DNA of 64,000 nucleotides from Oasisia sp. SBJ-2009 (GCA_964017155.1 OZ024861.1:16338783-16402782); one strand, 5' to 3'; shown: positions 24,246 to 39,989, counted from the stretch's first letter. Program-made: numbers and translations. Notes: generated from the sequence alone by a model not told the origin.

Positions 24246-26499
24246 TTTATCAAGTTATTTTATTTATATTACCTGTTGAGTGAGGTAGATGATAATATAG
24301 GCCGATCACTGGGAGAATCAAATCAATGATAGCATGACATCGATACATGTATCACAGCTAGTGCGAGTGGACATTAGTTTTGATGTTGCAGTTCTCACAA
24401 TCGAAACGTTTTACTCAGACGATTGATCGAGCCATTTTTCACCCTATATGATGTATTTCAAGATACACAATATCAAAATATGATGCAAAATAATGCACAT
24501 GAAACGAGACTTGTGTAAGAGGTCGAGATCGCACCGCGGAAAGTATCTTAACACTGATATGCATAAGCACCATTCGCGCGGCCAATGCCACACACATTAT
24601 CGCATGAACACATACACCCACTAAATACAGTTGAGTAGATGATTCTTTGACCGTCATGACAGCAAGCACAACGCATTCATCTCGACTGGAAACAGCATAC
24701 TTAGGAATCAGCATGCAAAGGCAACCTATACAAGTGCCTCTTTCTTTGCAATAGTGTAACTCAAGGGTTCGCATTTGACATGTCTTCCTTCAAAGACAAG
24801 TGTAGAGATCATTCGATGTTTTGAGACCCATATTTATTGGAGTCACACATATCTCGGCACGCGGATTTGTATCTAGGTAGTGACGGAGTTCGAATGCATA
24901 TGTTGATACATTGCCTTGGAAACAATATCATAAGCTACAGTGATCAGTGCCAACAGGCCAACTCTTTGGCCATGTCATGAGCGCTATGCCGACAAACAGG
25001 TAACGCCAAAGGCTAGACATAACAGCGATGGCGAAGAGCCATACGAGAAAACAAAGGTTGTTCCAAACTACCCATATAACTACGAACTGATATACTACAC
25101 ATGCGTGGGGTTCATCACTACTCGCGCGTCGCATTCTCAGAGGGTCTGTGTCGCTCACATGTCGGTCTCAAATAAGAAGACCTGAAACCAAAGAGCAGAC
25201 ATGTCGCCAGTTCAATATGAAAACGAAACCACAAAGCAACTAACAGGCAATGGTCGCATCATATAATCATTGATGTTGAGCTAGCTACACACATTGTACG
25301 TCCTACAAAGCGTATTACACAACAGAGTAAATCTAGACTGTATGCGAACGAACGTCTTTTATCGCATGGAATGGCATATAATGCTTCAGATACATCTTTG
25401 CGCAGCCTGCATACAGCCCTCGTGGCGTCGCCGTTAACACGTTTTAGAGTTCCAGATCGCAGCGAGTAGATTGCCAACACAATAAAGGGAACTTCTGTTG
25501 TTGAGTGTTGTATTTTGAAGCTCAGGAGAACGAATGTTAAATTAGATACTGTCCAAACGTCTATTTGCCTAGGCATAGGTGGAAAGCTGCTTGAGACTTT
25601 GAGACAACTCATCGAAGAGTGGTATGCACCATATACAGTGTAGTGTGAATGAGAACAAGAATATGAATATTCTGTTTCATTTCCGACAAGAATTAGGCAC
25701 TTGCGCAGAATGCAAGCCAACCTCAATTGCTCCTATGTTTGAAACTTCATTACGAGAGGCGCGGGTAGGGTAGTGTAGTGGTTTTAATACGCGAGGACGC
25801 AGCAGGCCTGATATATTTCGTCTAAAACTCAATGGAGAGAGTCTGACATTGTTGAATCTAATCGGTGTTATACCCCACGCACATTGACTTGCATCGTGCA
25901 TAAAAAGTACCCGAATGTCGCACTGGCCGTCGTACCATAACACAACTGTATTCCTATGTGTGTGTACCTTATTGCGAAATAGGCTAGCGCAAGTAAATCA
26001 TTGAAAGAACGAAGTAAAAGTGGAAGAAAGCGCCTCCCCCCCCCCCCCCACGTTTGCTTAGATCAAAGGCGTCGCCATCTTGAAATTTGACGTCGCCGGG
26101 AACGAAAATGGCGCGTCTGCCGTATCGTCGTGACGTCACGGTATTATTGTGGCGCGTCTTCCGGTTTGCCGCCATTACTGTGTCGCGCAGCCGAATGCTG
26201 GCGACAGATGCCAGTTTCTTTAGTGTAATCTCGACCGCATCGCGGTGGGATTTGCGTCTTTGACGCCAGTGGGGTGAAGGAATGTGGGCATATGTAAGCA
26301 TTGAGCGTGCTATTTTCAATTTTGTTAGACACCATGCACATTGTAACGCTGGTTTATTGTTTTTTCTCAGGTGTCTGCGCCCGGTGAAGATACAGTGACG
26401 CGTGGCCGACGACTTCTGGCAGCATTACTGACCGACCAGGCCCGATGATGTAAAGATTGGCCAAGCGGAACAGTCATTCGACAGTGGGTGACGCGTTGT
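24246..26499 (+). repeat. Monomer unit 12 (subtype B, dimer member a)
   Basis: B-type. Markers attggagtcac, gagcgtgctattttc, caccatgcac and gattggccaagcgg are shared in whole or part with units 14 and 18. C14 run. Confidence 0.95.
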
Positions 26500-28747
26500 T
26501 TTATCAAGTTATTTTATTTATATAACCTGTTGAGTGAGGTAGATGATATTGTAGGCCGATCACTGGGAGAATCAAATCAATGATAGCATGACATCGATAC
26601 ATGTATCACAGCTAGTGCGAGTGGACATTAGTTTTGATGTTGCAGTTCTCACAATCGAAACGTTTTACTCAGACGATTGATCGAGCTATTTTTCACGCTA
26701 TATGATGTATTTCAAGATACGCAATGTCAAAATATGATGCAAAATATTGCACATGAAACGACACTTGTGTAAGAGGTCGAGATCGCACAGCGGAAAGTAT
26801 CTTAACACTGATATGCATAAGCACCATTCGCGCGGCGAATGCCACACACATTATCGCATGTACACATACACCCACTCAATACCGTTGAGTAGATGATTCT
26901 TTGACCGTCATGACAGCAACCACAACGCATTCATATCGACTGGAAACAGCATACTTAGGAATCAGCATACAAAGGCAACCTATACAAGTGCCTCTTTCTT
27001 TGCAATAGTGTAACTCAAGGGCTCGCATTTGACATGTCTTCCTTCAAAGACAAGTGTAGAGATCATTCGATGTTTTGAGACCCATATTTATTGCAGTCAC
27101 ACATATCTCGGCAGGCGGATTTGTATCTAGGTAGTGACGGAGTTCGAGTGCATATGTTGATACATTGCCTTGGAAACAATATCATATGCTACAGTTATCA
27201 GTGCCAACAGGCCAGCTCTTTGGCCATGTCATGAGCGCTATGCCGACAAACAGGTAACGCCAAAGGCTAGACATAACAGCGATGGCGAAGAGCCATACGA
27301 GAAAACAAAGGTTGTTCCAAACTACCCAGATAACTACGAAATGATATACTAGACATGCGTGGGGTTCTTCACTACTCGCACGTCGCATTCTCAGAGGGTC
27401 TGTGTCGCTCACACGTCGGTCTCAAATAGGACGACCTGAAACCATAGAGCAGACATGTCGCAAGTTCAATATGAAAACGAAACCACAAAGCAGCTAACAG
27501 GCAATGGTCGCATCATATCATCATTGATGTTGAGCTAGCTACATACATTGTACGTCCTACAAAGCGTATTACACTACAGAGTAAATCTAGACTGTATGCG
27601 AACGAACGTCTTTTATCGCATGGAATGGCATATAATGCTTCAGATACATCTTTGCGCAGCCTGCATACAGCCCTCGTGGCGTCGCCGTTAGCACGTTTTA
27701 GAGTTCCAGATCGCAGAGAGTAGATTGCCAACACAATAAAGGGAACTTATGTCGTTGAGTGTAGTAGTTTGAAGCTCAGCAGTACGAATGTTAAAGTAGA
27801 TACTGTCCAAACGTCTATTTGCCTAGGCATAGGTGGAAAGCTGCTTGTGGACTTTGAGACAACTCATCGAAGAGTGGTATGCACCATATACAGTGTATTG
27901 TAAATGAGAACAAGAATATGAATATTCTGTTCCATTTCCGACAAGAATTAGGCACTTGCGCAGAATGCAAGCCAACCTCAATTGCTCCTATGTTTGAAAC
28001 TTCATTACGAGAGGCGCGGGTAGGGTAGTGTAGTGGTTTTAATACGCGCGGACGCAGCAGGCCTGATATATTTCGTCTAAAACTCATTGGAGAGAGTCTG
28101 ACATTGTTGAATCTAATCGGTGTTATACCCCACGCACATTGACTTGCATCGTGCTTAAAAAGTACCCGAATGTCGCACTGGCCGTCGTACCATAACACAA
28201 CTGTAGTCCCATGTGTGTGTACATTATTGCGAAATAGGCTAGCGCAAGTAAAACATTGAAAGAACGAAATAAAAGTGGAAGAAAGCGCCTCCCCCCCCCA
28301 AGTTTGCTTAGATCAAAGGCGTCGCCATCTTGAAATTTGACGTCGCCGGGAACGAAAATTGCGTCTGCCGTATCGTCGTGACGTCACGGTATTGTTGTGG
28401 CGCGTCTTCCGGTTTGCCGCCATTACTGTGTCGCGCAGCCGAATGCTGGCGACAGATGCCAGTTTCTTTAGTGTAATCTCGACCGCATCGCGGTGGGATT
28501 TGCGTTTTTGACGCCAGTGGGGTGAAGGAATGTGGGCATATGTAAGCATTGAGCCTGCTGTTTTCAATTTTGTTAGACACCGTGCACATTGTAACGCTGC
28601 TTTATTGTTTTTTCTCAGGTGTCTGCGCCCGGTGAAGATACAGCGACACGTGGCCGACGACTTCTGGCAGCATTACTGACCGACCAGGCCCGATGATGTG
28701 AAGATTGGCGACGCGGAACAGTCATTCGACAGTGGGTGACGCGTTGT
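26500..28747 (+). repeat. Monomer unit 13 (subtype B, dimer member b)
   Basis: B-type with aaaatattgcac, cagcaaccac and accgttgag at its start, shared with units 15 and 19. A one-base insertion near 27846 (cttgtggac) breaks the 155-codon ORF, and a short deletion (gaaaattgcg) lies in the CpG segment. C9 run. Confidence 0.95.
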
Positions 28748-30997
28748 TTTATCAAGTTATTTTATTTATATAACCTGTTGAGTGAGGTAGATGATAATAT
28801 AGGCCGATCACTGGGAGAATCAAATCAATGATAGCATGACATCGATACATGTATCACAGCTAGTGCGAGTGGACATTAGTTTTGATGTTGCAGTTCTCAC
28901 AATCGAAACGTTTTACTCAGACGATTGATCGAGCTATTTTTCACGCTATACGATGTATTTCAAGATACACAATGTCAAAATATGATGCAAAATAATGAAC
29001 ATGAAACGAGACTTGTGTAAGAGGCCGGGATCGCACCGCGGAAAGTATTTTAACACTGATATGCATAAGCACCATTCGCGCGGCCAATGCCACACACATT
29101 ATCGCATGAACACATACACCCACTAAATACAGTTGAGTAGATGATTCTTTGACCGTCATGACAGCAAGCACAACGCATTCATCTCGACTGGAAACAGCAT
29201 ACTTAGGAATCAGCATGCAAAGGCAACCTATACAAGTGCCTCTTTCTTTGCAATAGTGTAACTCAAGGGTTCGCATTTGACATGTCTTCCTTCAAAGACA
29301 AGTGTAGAGATCATTCGATGTTTTGAGACCCATATTTATTGGAGTCACACATATCTCGGCACGCGGATTTGTATCTAGGTAGTGACGGAGTTCGAATGCA
29401 TATGTTGATACATTGCCTTGGAAACAATATCATATGCTACAGTGATCAGAGCCAACAGGCCAGCTCTTTGGCTATGTGATGAGCGCTATGCCGACAAACA
29501 GGTAACGCCAAAGGCTAGACATAACAGCGATGGCGAAGAGCCATATGATAAAACAAAGGTTGTTCCAAACTACCCAGATAACTACGAAATGATATACTAG
29601 ACATGCGTGGGGTTCTTCACTACTCGCGCGTCGCATTCTCAGAGGGTCTGTGTCGCTCACATGTCGGTCTCAAATAAGAAGACCTGAAACCAAAGAGCAG
29701 ACATGTCGCCAGTTCAATATGAAAACGAAACCACAAAGCAACTAACAGGCAATGGTCGCATCATATAATCATTGATGTTGAGCTAGCTACACACATTGTA
29801 CGTCCTACAAAGCGTATTACACAACAGAGTAAATCTAGACTGTATGCGAACGAACGTCTTTTATCGCATGGAATGGCATATAATGCTTCAGATACATCTT
29901 TGCGCAGCCTGCATACAGCCCTCGTGGCGTCGCCGTTAACACGTTTTAGAGTTCCAGATCGCAGCGAGTAGATTGCCAACACAATAAAGGGAACTTCTGT
30001 TGTTGAGTGTAGTATTTTGAAGCTCAGGAGAACGAATGTTAAATTAGATACTGTCCAAACGTCTATTTGCCTAGGCATAGGTGGAAAGCTGCTTGAGACT
30101 TTGAGACAACTCATCGAAGAGTGGTATGCACCATATACAGTGTACTGTGAATGAGAACAAGAATATGAATATTCTGTTCCATTTCCGACAAGAATTAGGC
30201 ACTTGCGCAGAATGCAAGCCAACTTCATTTGCTCCTATGTTTGAAACTTCATTACGAGAGGCGCGGGTAGGGTAGTGTAGTGGTTTTAATACGCGAGGAC
30301 GCAGCAGGCCTGATATATTTCGTCTAAAACTCAATGGAGAGAGTCTGACATTGTTGAATCTAATCGGTGTTATACCCCACGCACATTGACTTGCATCGTG
30401 CATAAAAAGTACCCGAATGTCGCACTGGCCGTCGTACCATAACACAACTGTATTCCTATGTGTGTGTACCTTATTGCGAAATAGGCTAGCGCAAGTAAAT
30501 CATTGAAAGAACGAAGTAAAAGTGGAAGAAAGCGCCTCCCCCCCCCCACGTTTGCTTAGATCAAAGGCGTCGCCATCTTGAAATTTGACGTCGCCGGGAA
30601 CGAAAATGGCGCGTCTGCCGTATCGTCGTGACGTCACGGTATTGTTGTGGCGCGTCTTCCGATTTGCCGCCATTACTGTGTCGCGCAGCCGAATGCTGGC
30701 GACAGATGCCAGTTTCTTTAGTGTAATCTCGACCGCATCGCGGTGGGATTTGCGTCTTTGACGCCAGTGGGGTGAAGGAATGTGGGCATATGTAAGCATT
30801 GAGCGTGCTATTTTCAATTTTGTTAGACACCATGCACATTGTAACGCTGGTTTATTGTTTTTTCTCAGGTGTCTGCGCCCGGTGAAGATACAGTGACGCG
30901 TGGCCGACGACTTCTGGCAGCATTACTGACCGACCAGGCCCGATGATGTAAAGATTGGCCAAGCGGAACAGTCATTCGACAGTGGGTGACGCGTTGT
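28748..30997 (+). repeat. Monomer unit 14 (subtype B, dimer member a)
   Basis: B-type. Its 3' half closely matches unit 12 at a distance of about 4.5 kb (gcgtgctattttc, ccaagcgg). The 5' part has an A/C-like aggccgggatcgc. C10 run. Confidence 0.95.
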
Positions 30998-33245
30998 TTT
31001 ATCAAGTTATTTTATTTATATAACCTGTTGAGTGAGGTAGATGATATTGTAGGCCGATCACTGGGAGAATCAAATCAATGATAGCATGACATCGATACAT
31101 GTATCACAGCTAGTGCGAGTGGACATTAGTTTTGATGTTGCAGTTCTCACAATCGAAACGTTTTACTCAGACGATTGATCGAGCTATTTTTCACGCTATA
31201 TGATGTATTTCAAGATACGCAATGTCAAAATATGATGCAAAATATTGCACATGAAACGACACTTGTGTAAGAGGTCGAGATCGCACAGCGGAAAGTATCT
31301 TAACACTGATATGCATAAGCACCATTCGCGCGGCCAATGCCACACACATTATCGCATGTACACATACACCCACTCAATACCGTTGAGTAGATGATTCTTT
31401 GACCGTCATGACAGCAACCACAACGCATTCATCTCGACTGGAAACAGCATACTTAGGAATCAGCATACAAAGGCAACCTACACAAGTGCCTCTTTCTTTG
31501 CAATAGTGTAACTCAAGGGTACGCATTTGACATGTCTTCCTTCAAAGACAAGTGTAGAGGTCATTCGAAGTTTTGAGACCCATATTTATTGCAGTCACAC
31601 ATATCTCGGCACGCGGATTTGTATCTAGGTAGTGACGGAGTTCGAATGCATATGTTGATTCTTTGCCTTGGAAACAAAAGCATATGCTACAGTGATCAGT
31701 GCCAACAGGCCAGCTCTTTGGCTATGTGATGAGCGCTATGCCGACAAACAGGTAACGCCAAAGGCTAGACATAACAGCGATGGCGAAGAGCCATATGATA
31801 AAACAAAGGTTGTTCCAAACTACCCAGATAACTACGAAATTATATACTATACATGCGTGGGGTTCATCACTACTCGCGCGTCGCATTCTCAGAGGGTCTG
31901 TGTCGCTCACACGTCGGTCTCAAATAGGAAGACCTGAAACCAAAGAGCAGACAAGTCGCAAGTTCAATATGAAAACGAAACCACAAAGCAGCTAACAGAC
32001 AATGGTCGCATCATATAATCATTGATGTTGAGCTAGCTACATACAGTGTAAGTTCTACAAAGCGTATTACACTACAGAGTAAATCTAGACTGTATGCGAA
32101 TGAACGTCTTTTATCGCATGGAATGCCATATAATGCTTCAGTTACATCTTTTCGCAGCCTGCATACAGCCCTCGTGGCGTCGCCGTTAACACGTTTTAGA
32201 GTTCCAGATCGCAGAGAGTAGATTGCCAACATAATGAAGGGAACTTCTGTCGTTGAGTGTAGTAGTTTGAAGCTCAGCAGTACGAATGTTAAATTAGATA
32301 ATGTCCAAACGTATATTTGCTTAGGCATAGGTGGAAAGCTGCTTGAGACTTTCAGACAACTCATCGAAGAGTGGTATGCACCATATACAGTGTACTGTGA
32401 ATGAGAACAAGAATATGAATATTCTGTTCCATTTCCGACAAGAATTAGGCACTTGCGCAGAATGCAAGCCAACCTCAATTGCTCCTATGTTTGAAACTTC
32501 ATTACGAGAGGCGCGGGTAGGGTAGTGTAGTGGTTTTAATACGCGCGGACGCAGCAGGCCTGATATATTTCGTCTAAAACTCAATGGAGAGAGTCTGACA
32601 TTGTTGAATCTAATCGGTGTTATACCCCACGCACATTGACTTGCATCGTGCATAAAAAGTACCCGAATGTCGCACTGGCCGTCGTACCATAACACAACTG
32701 TAGTCCCATGTGTGTGTACATTATTGCGAAATAGGCTAGCGCAAGTAAAACATTGAAAGAACGAAATAAAATTGGAAGAAAGCGCCTCCCCCCCCCAAGT
32801 TTGCTTAGATCAAAGGCGTCGCCATCTTGAAATTTGACGTCGCCGGGAACGAAAATGGCGCGTCTGCCGTATCGTCGTGACGTCACGGTATTGTTGTGGC
32901 GCGTCTTCCGGTTTGCCGCCATTACTGTGTCGCGCAGCCGAATGCTGGCGACAGATGCCAGTTTCTTTAGTGTAATCTCGACCGCATCGCGGTGGGATTT
33001 GCGTGTTTGACGCCAGTGGGGTGAAGGAATGTGGGCATATGTAAGCATTGAGCCTGCTGTTTCAATTTTGTTAGACACCGTGCACATTGTAATGCTGGTT
33101 TATTGTTTTTTCTCAGGTGTCTGCGCCCGGTGAAGATACAGCGACACGTGGCCGACGACTTCTGGCAGCATTACTGACCGACCAGGCCCGATGATGTGAA
33201 GATTGGCGAATCGGAACAGTCATTCGACAGTGGGTGACGCGTTGT
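30998..33245 (+). repeat. Monomer unit 15 (subtype B, dimer member b)
   Basis: B-type. Its first ~500 bp match unit 13 (accgttgag, cagcaaccac). Its 3' end carries gcctgctgtttcaat (one T fewer), shared with units 16 and 17. C9 run. Confidence 0.95.
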
Positions 33246-35492
33246 TTTATCAAGTTATGTTATTTATATAACCTGTTGAGTGAGGTAGATGATAATGAAG
33301 GCCGATCACTGGGAGAATCAAATCAATGATAGCATGACATCGATACATGTATCACAGCTAGTGCGAGTGGACATTAGTTTTGATGTTGCAGTTCTCACAA
33401 TCGAAACGTTTTACTCAGACGATTGATCGAGCTATTTTTCACGCTATATGATGTATTTCAAGATACACAATGACAAAATATGATGCAAAATAATGCACAT
33501 GAAACGAGACTTGTGTAAGAGGTCGAGATCGCACCGCGGAAAGTATCGTAACACTGATATGCATAAGCACCATTCGCGCGACCAATGCCACACACATTAT
33601 CGCATGAACACATACACCCACTCAATACAGTTGAGTAGATGATTCTTTGACCGTCATGACAGCAAGCACAACGCATTCATCTCGACTGGAAACAGCATAC
33701 TTAGGAATCAGCATGCAAAGGCAACCTATACAAGTGCCTCTTTCTTTGCAATAGTGTAACTCAAGGGTTCGCATTTGACATGTCTTCCTTCAAAGACAAG
33801 TGTAGAGATCATTCGATGTTTTGAGACCCATATTTATTGGAGTCACACATATCTCGGCACGCGGATTTGTATCTAGGTAGTGACGGAGTTCGAATGCATA
33901 TGTTGATACATTGCCTTGGAAACAATATCATAAGCTACAGTGATCAGTGCCAACAGGCCAACTCTTTGGCCATGTCATGAGCGCTATGCCGACAAACAGG
34001 TAACGCCAAAGGCTAGACATAACAGCGATGGCGAAGAGCCATACGAGAAAACAAAGGTTGTTCCAAACTACCCATATAACTACGAACTGATATACTACAC
34101 ATGCGTGGGGTTCATCACTACTCGCGCGTCGCATTCTCAGAGGGTCTGTGTCGCTCACACGTCGGTGTCAAATAGGAAGACCTGAAACCAAAGAGCAGAC
34201 ATGTCGCAAGTTCAATATGAAAACGAAACCTCAAAGCAGCTAACAGGCAATGGTCGCATCATATAATCATTGATGTTGAGCTAGCTACATACATTGTACG
34301 TCCTACAAAGCGTATTACACTACAGAGTAAATCTAGACTGTATGCGAACGAACGTCTTTTATCGCATGGAATGGCATATAATGCTTCAGATACATCTTTG
34401 CGCAGCCTGCATACAGCCCTCGTGGCGTCGCCGTTAACACGTTTTAGAGTTCCAGATCGCAGAGAGTAGATTGCCAACATAATAAAGGGAACTTCTGTCG
34501 TTGAGTGTAGTAGTTTGAAGCTCAGCAGTACGAATGTTAAATTAGATACTGTCCAAACGTCTATTTGCCTAGGCATAGGTGGAAAGCTGCTTGAGACTTT
34601 GAGACAACTCATCGAAGAGTGGTATGCACCATATACAGTGTACTGTGAATGAGAACAAGAATATGAATATTCTGTTCCATTTCCGACAAGAATTAGGCAC
34701 TTGCGCAGAATGCAAGCCAACCTCAATTGCTCCTATGTTTGAAACTGCATTACGAGAGGCGCGGGTAGGGTAGTGTAGTGGTTTTAATACGCGCGGACGC
34801 AGCAGGCCTGATATATTTCGTCTAAAACTCAATGGAGAGAGTCTGACATTGTTGAATCTAATCGGTGTTATACCCCACGCACATTGACTTGCATCGTGCA
34901 TAAAAAGTACCCGAATGTCGCACTGGCCGTCGTACCATAACACAACTGTAGTCCTATGTGTGTGTACCTTATTGCGAAATAGGCTAGCGCAAGTAAAACA
35001 TTGAAAGAACGAAGTAAAAGTGGAAGAAAGCGCCTCCCCCCCCAAGTTTGCTTAGATCAAATGCGTCGCCATCTTGAAATTTGACGTCGCCGGGAACGAA
35101 AATGGCGCGTCTGCCGTATCGTCGTGACGTCACGGTATTGTTGTGGCGCGTCTTCCGGTTTGCCGCCATTACTGTGTCGCGCAGCCGAATGCTGGCGACA
35201 GATGCCAGTTTCTTTAGTGTAATCTCGACCGCATCGCGGTGGGATTTGCGTGTTTGACGCCAGTGGGGTGAAGGAATGTGGGCATATGTAAGCATTGAGC
35301 CTGCTGTTTCAATTTTGTTAGACACCGTGCACATTGTAATGCTGGTTTATTGTTTTTTCTCAGGTGTCTGCGCCCGGTGAAGATACAGCGACACGTGGCC
35401 GACGACTTCTGGCAGCATTACTGACCGACCAGGCCCGATGATGTGAAGATTGGCGACGCGGAACAGTCATTCGACAGTGGGTGACGCGTTGT
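33246..35492 (+). repeat. Monomer unit 16 (subtype B)
   Basis: B-type with gttatgttatttatataacc at its start, shared with units 17 and 18, so these three probably arose by recent duplication. C8 run. Confidence 0.95.
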
Positions 35493-37740
35493 TTTATCAA
35501 GTTATGTTATTTATATAACCTGTTGAGTGAGGTAGATGATAATGAAGGCCGATCACTGGGAGAATCAAATCAATGATAGCATGACATCGATACATGTATC
35601 ACAGCTAGTGCGAGTGGACATTAGTTTTGATGTTGCAGTTCTCACAATCGAAACGTTTTACTCAGACGATTGATCGAGCTATTTTTCACGCTATATGATG
35701 TATTTCAAGATACACAATGACAAAATATGATGCAAAATAATGCACATGAAACGAGACTTGTGTAAGAGGTCGAGATCGCACCGCGGAAAGTATCGTAACA
35801 CTGATATGCATAAGCACCATTCGCGCGACCAATGCCACACACATTATCGCATGAACACATACACCCACTCAATACAGTTGAGTAGATGATTCTTTGACCG
35901 TCATGACAGCAAGCACAACGCATTCATCTCGACTGGAAACAGCATACTTAGGAATCAGCATGCAAAGGCAACCTATACAAGTGCCTCTTTCTTTGCAATA
36001 GTGTAACTCAAGGGTTCGCATTTGACATGTCTTCCTTCAAAGACAAGTGTAGAGATCATTCGATGTTTTGAGACGCATATTTATTGGAGTCACACATATC
36101 TCGGCACGCGGATTTGTATCTAGGTAGTGACGGAGTTCGAATGCATATGTTGATACATTGCCTTGGAAACAATATCATAAGCTACAGTGATCAGTGCCAA
36201 CAGGCCAACTCTTTGGCCATGTCATGAGCGCTATGCCGACAAACAGGTAACGCCAAAGGCTAGACATAACAGCGATGGCGAAGAGCCATACGAGAAAACA
36301 AAGGTTGTTCCAAACTACCCATATAACTACGAACTGATATACTACACATGCGTGGGGTTCATCACTACTCGCGCGTCGCATTCTCAGAGGGTCTGTGTCG
36401 CTCACATGTCGGTCTCAAATAAGAAGACCTGAAACCAAAGAGCAGACATGTCGCCAGTTCAATATGAAAACGAAACCACAAAGCAACTAACAGGCAATGG
36501 TCGCATCATATAATCATTGATGTTGAGCTAGCTACACACATTGTACGTCCTACAAAGCGTATTACACAACAGAGTAAATCTAGACTGTATGCGAACGAAC
36601 GTCTTTTATCGCATGGAATGGCATATAATGCTTCAGATACATCTTTGCGCAGCCTGCATACAGCCCTCGTGGCGTCGCCGTTAACACGTTTTAGAGTTCC
36701 AGATCGCAGCGAGTAGATTGCCAACACAATAAAGGGAACTTCTGTTGTTGAGTGTAGTATTTTGAAGCTCAGGAGAACGAATGTTAAATTAGATACTGTC
36801 CAAACGTCTATTTGCCTAGGCATAGGTGGAAAGCTGCTTGAGACTTTGAGACAACTCATCGAAGAGTGGTATGCACCATATACAGTGTACTGTGAATGAG
36901 AACAAGAATATGAATATTCTGTTCCATTTCCGACAAGAATTAGGCACTTGCGCAGAATGCAAGCCAACCTCAATTGCTCCTATGTTTGAAACTTCATTAC
37001 GAGAGGCGCGGGTAGGGTAGTGTAGTGGTTTTAATACGCGAGGACGCAGCAGGCCTGATATATTTCGTCTAAAACTCAATGGAGAGAGTCTGACATTGTT
37101 GAATCTAATCGGTGTTATACCCCACGCACATTGACTTGCATCGTGCATAAAAAGTACCCGAATGTCGCACTGGCCGTCGTACCATAACACAACTGTAGTC
37201 CTATGTGTGTGTACCTTATTGCGAAATAGGCTAGCGCAAGTAAAACATTGAAAGAACGAAGTAAAAGTGGAAGAAAGCGCCTCCCCCCCCCAAGTTTGCT
37301 TAGATCAAAGGCGTCGCCATCTTGAAATTTGACGTCGCCGGGAACGAAAATGGCGCGTCTGCCGTATCGTCGTGACGTCACGGTATTGTTTTGGCGCGTC
37401 TTCCGGTTTGCCGCCATTACTGTGTCGCGCAGCCGAATGCTGGCGACAGATGCCAGTTTCTTTAGTGTAATCTCGACCGCATCGCGGTGGGATTTGCGTG
37501 TTTGACGCCAGTGGGGTGAAGGAATGTGGGCATATGTAAGCATTGAGCCTGCTGTTTCAATTTTGTTAGACACCGTGCACATTGTAATGCTGGTTTATTG
37601 TTTTTTCTCAGGTGTCTGCGCCCGGTGAAGATACAGCGACACGTGGCCGACGACTTCTGGCAGCATTACTGACCGACCAGGCCCGATGATGTGAAGATTG
37701 GCGACGCGGAACAGTCATTCGACAGTGGGTGACGCGTTGT
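35493..37740 (+). repeat. Monomer unit 17 (subtype B)
   Basis: B-type, very close to unit 16 in its 5' half; its 3' half resembles unit 12/14 in places (aggagaacg, gtagtattttg). C9 run. Confidence 0.95.
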
Positions 37741-39989
37741 TTTATCAAGTTATGTTATTTATATAACCTGTTGAGTGAGGTAGATGATAATGAAGGCCGA
37801 TCATTGGGAGAATCAAATCAATGATAGCATGACATCGATACATGTATCACAGCTAGTGCGAGTGGACATTAGTTTTGATGTTGCAGTTCTCACAATCGAA
37901 ACGTTTTACTCAGACGATTGATCGAGCTATTTTTCACGCTATATGATGTATTTCAAGATACACAATGACAAAATATGATGCAAAATAATGCACATGAAAC
38001 GAGACTTGTGTAAGAGGTCGAGATCGCACCGCGGAAAGTATCGTAACACTGATATGCATAAGCACCATTCGCGCGACCAATGCCACACACATTATCGCAT
38101 GTACACATACACCCACTCAATACAGTTGAGTAGATGATTCTTTGACCGTCATGACAGCAAGCACAACGCATTCATCTCGACTGGAAACAGCATACTTAGG
38201 AATCAGCATGCAAAGGCAACCTATACAAGTGCCTCTTTCTTTGCAATAGTGTAACTCAAGGGTTCGCATTTGACATGTCTTCCTTCAAAGACAAGTGTAG
38301 AGATCATTCGATGTTTTGAGACCCATATTTATTGCAGTCACACATATCTCGGCACGCGGATTTGTATCTAGGTAGTGACGGAGTTCGAATGCATATGTTG
38401 ATACATTGCCTTGGAAACAATATCATAAGCTACAGTGATCAGTGCCAACAGGCCAACTCTTTGGCCATGTCATGAGCGCTATGCCGACAAACAGGTAACG
38501 CCAAAGGCTAGACATAACAGCGATGGCGAAGAGCCATACGAGAAAACAAAGGTTGTTCCAAACTACCCATATAACTACGAACTGATATACTACACATGCG
38601 TGGGGTTCATCACTACTCGCGCGTCGCATTCTCAGAGGGTCTGTGTCGCTCACTTGTCGGTCTCAAATAAGAAGACCTGAAACCAAAGAGCAGACATGTC
38701 GCCAGTTCAACATGAAAACGAAACCACAAAGCAACTAACAGGCAATGGTCGCATCATATAATCATTGATGTTGAGCTAGCTACACACATTGTACGTCCTA
38801 CAAAGCGTATTACACAACAGAGTAAATCTAGACTGTATGCGAACGAACGTCTTTTATCGCATGGAATGGCATATAATGCTTCAGATACATCTTTGCGCAG
38901 CCTGCATACAGCCCTCGTGGCGTCGCCGTTAACACGTTTTAGAGTTCCAGATCGCAGCGAGTAGATTGCCAACACAATAAAGGGAACTTCTGTTGTTGAG
39001 TGTAGTATTTTGAAGCTCAGGAGAACGAATGTTAAATTAGATACTGTCCAAACGTCTATTTGCCTAGGCATAGGTGGAAAGCTGCTTGAGACTTTGAGAC
39101 AACTCATCGAAGAGTGGTATGCACCATATACAGTGTACTGTGAATGAGAACAAGAATATGAATATTCTGTTCCATTTCCGACAAGAATTAGGCACTTGCG
39201 CAGAATGCAAGCCAACCTCAATTGCTCCTATGTTTGAAACTTCATTACGAGAGGCGCGGGTAGGGTAGTGTAGTGGTTTTAATACGCGAGGACGCAGCAG
39301 GCCTGATATATTTCATCTAAAACTCAATGGAGAGAGTCTGACATTGTTGAATCTAATCGGTGTTATACCCCACGCACATTGACTTGCATCGTGCATAAAA
39401 AGTACCCGAATGTCGCACTGGCCGTCGTACCATAACACAACTGTATTCCTATGTGTGTGTACCTTATTGCGAAATAGGCTAGCGCAAGTAAATCATTGAA
39501 AGAACGAAGTAAAAGTGGAAGAAAGCGCCTCCCCCCCCCACGTTTGCTTAGATCAAAGGCGTCGCCATCTTGAAATTTGACGTCGCCGGGAACGAAAATG
39601 GCGCGTCTGCCGTATCGTCGTGACGTCACGGTATTGTTGTGGCGTGTCTTCCGGTTTGCCGCCATTACTGTGTCGCGCAGCCGAATGCTGGCGACAGATG
39701 CCAGTTTCTTTAGTGTAATCTCGACCGCATCGCGGTGGGATTTGCGTCTTTGACGCCAGTGGGGTGAAGGAATGTGGGCATATGTAAGCATTGAGCGTGC
39801 TATTTTCAATTTTGTTAGACACCATGCACATTGTAACGCTGGTTTATTGTTTTTTCTCAGGTGTCTGCGCCCGGTGAAGATACAGTGACGCGTGGCCGAC
39901 GACTTCTGGCAGCATTACTGACCGACCAGGCCCGATGATGTAAAGATTGGCCAAGCGGAACAGTCATTCGACAGTGGGTGACGCGTTGT
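37741..39989 (+). repeat. Monomer unit 18 (subtype B)
   Basis: B-type. It begins like units 16 and 17 and ends like units 12 and 14 (gcgtgctattttc, ccaagcgg), so it is a within-subtype recombinant. C9 run. Confidence 0.95.
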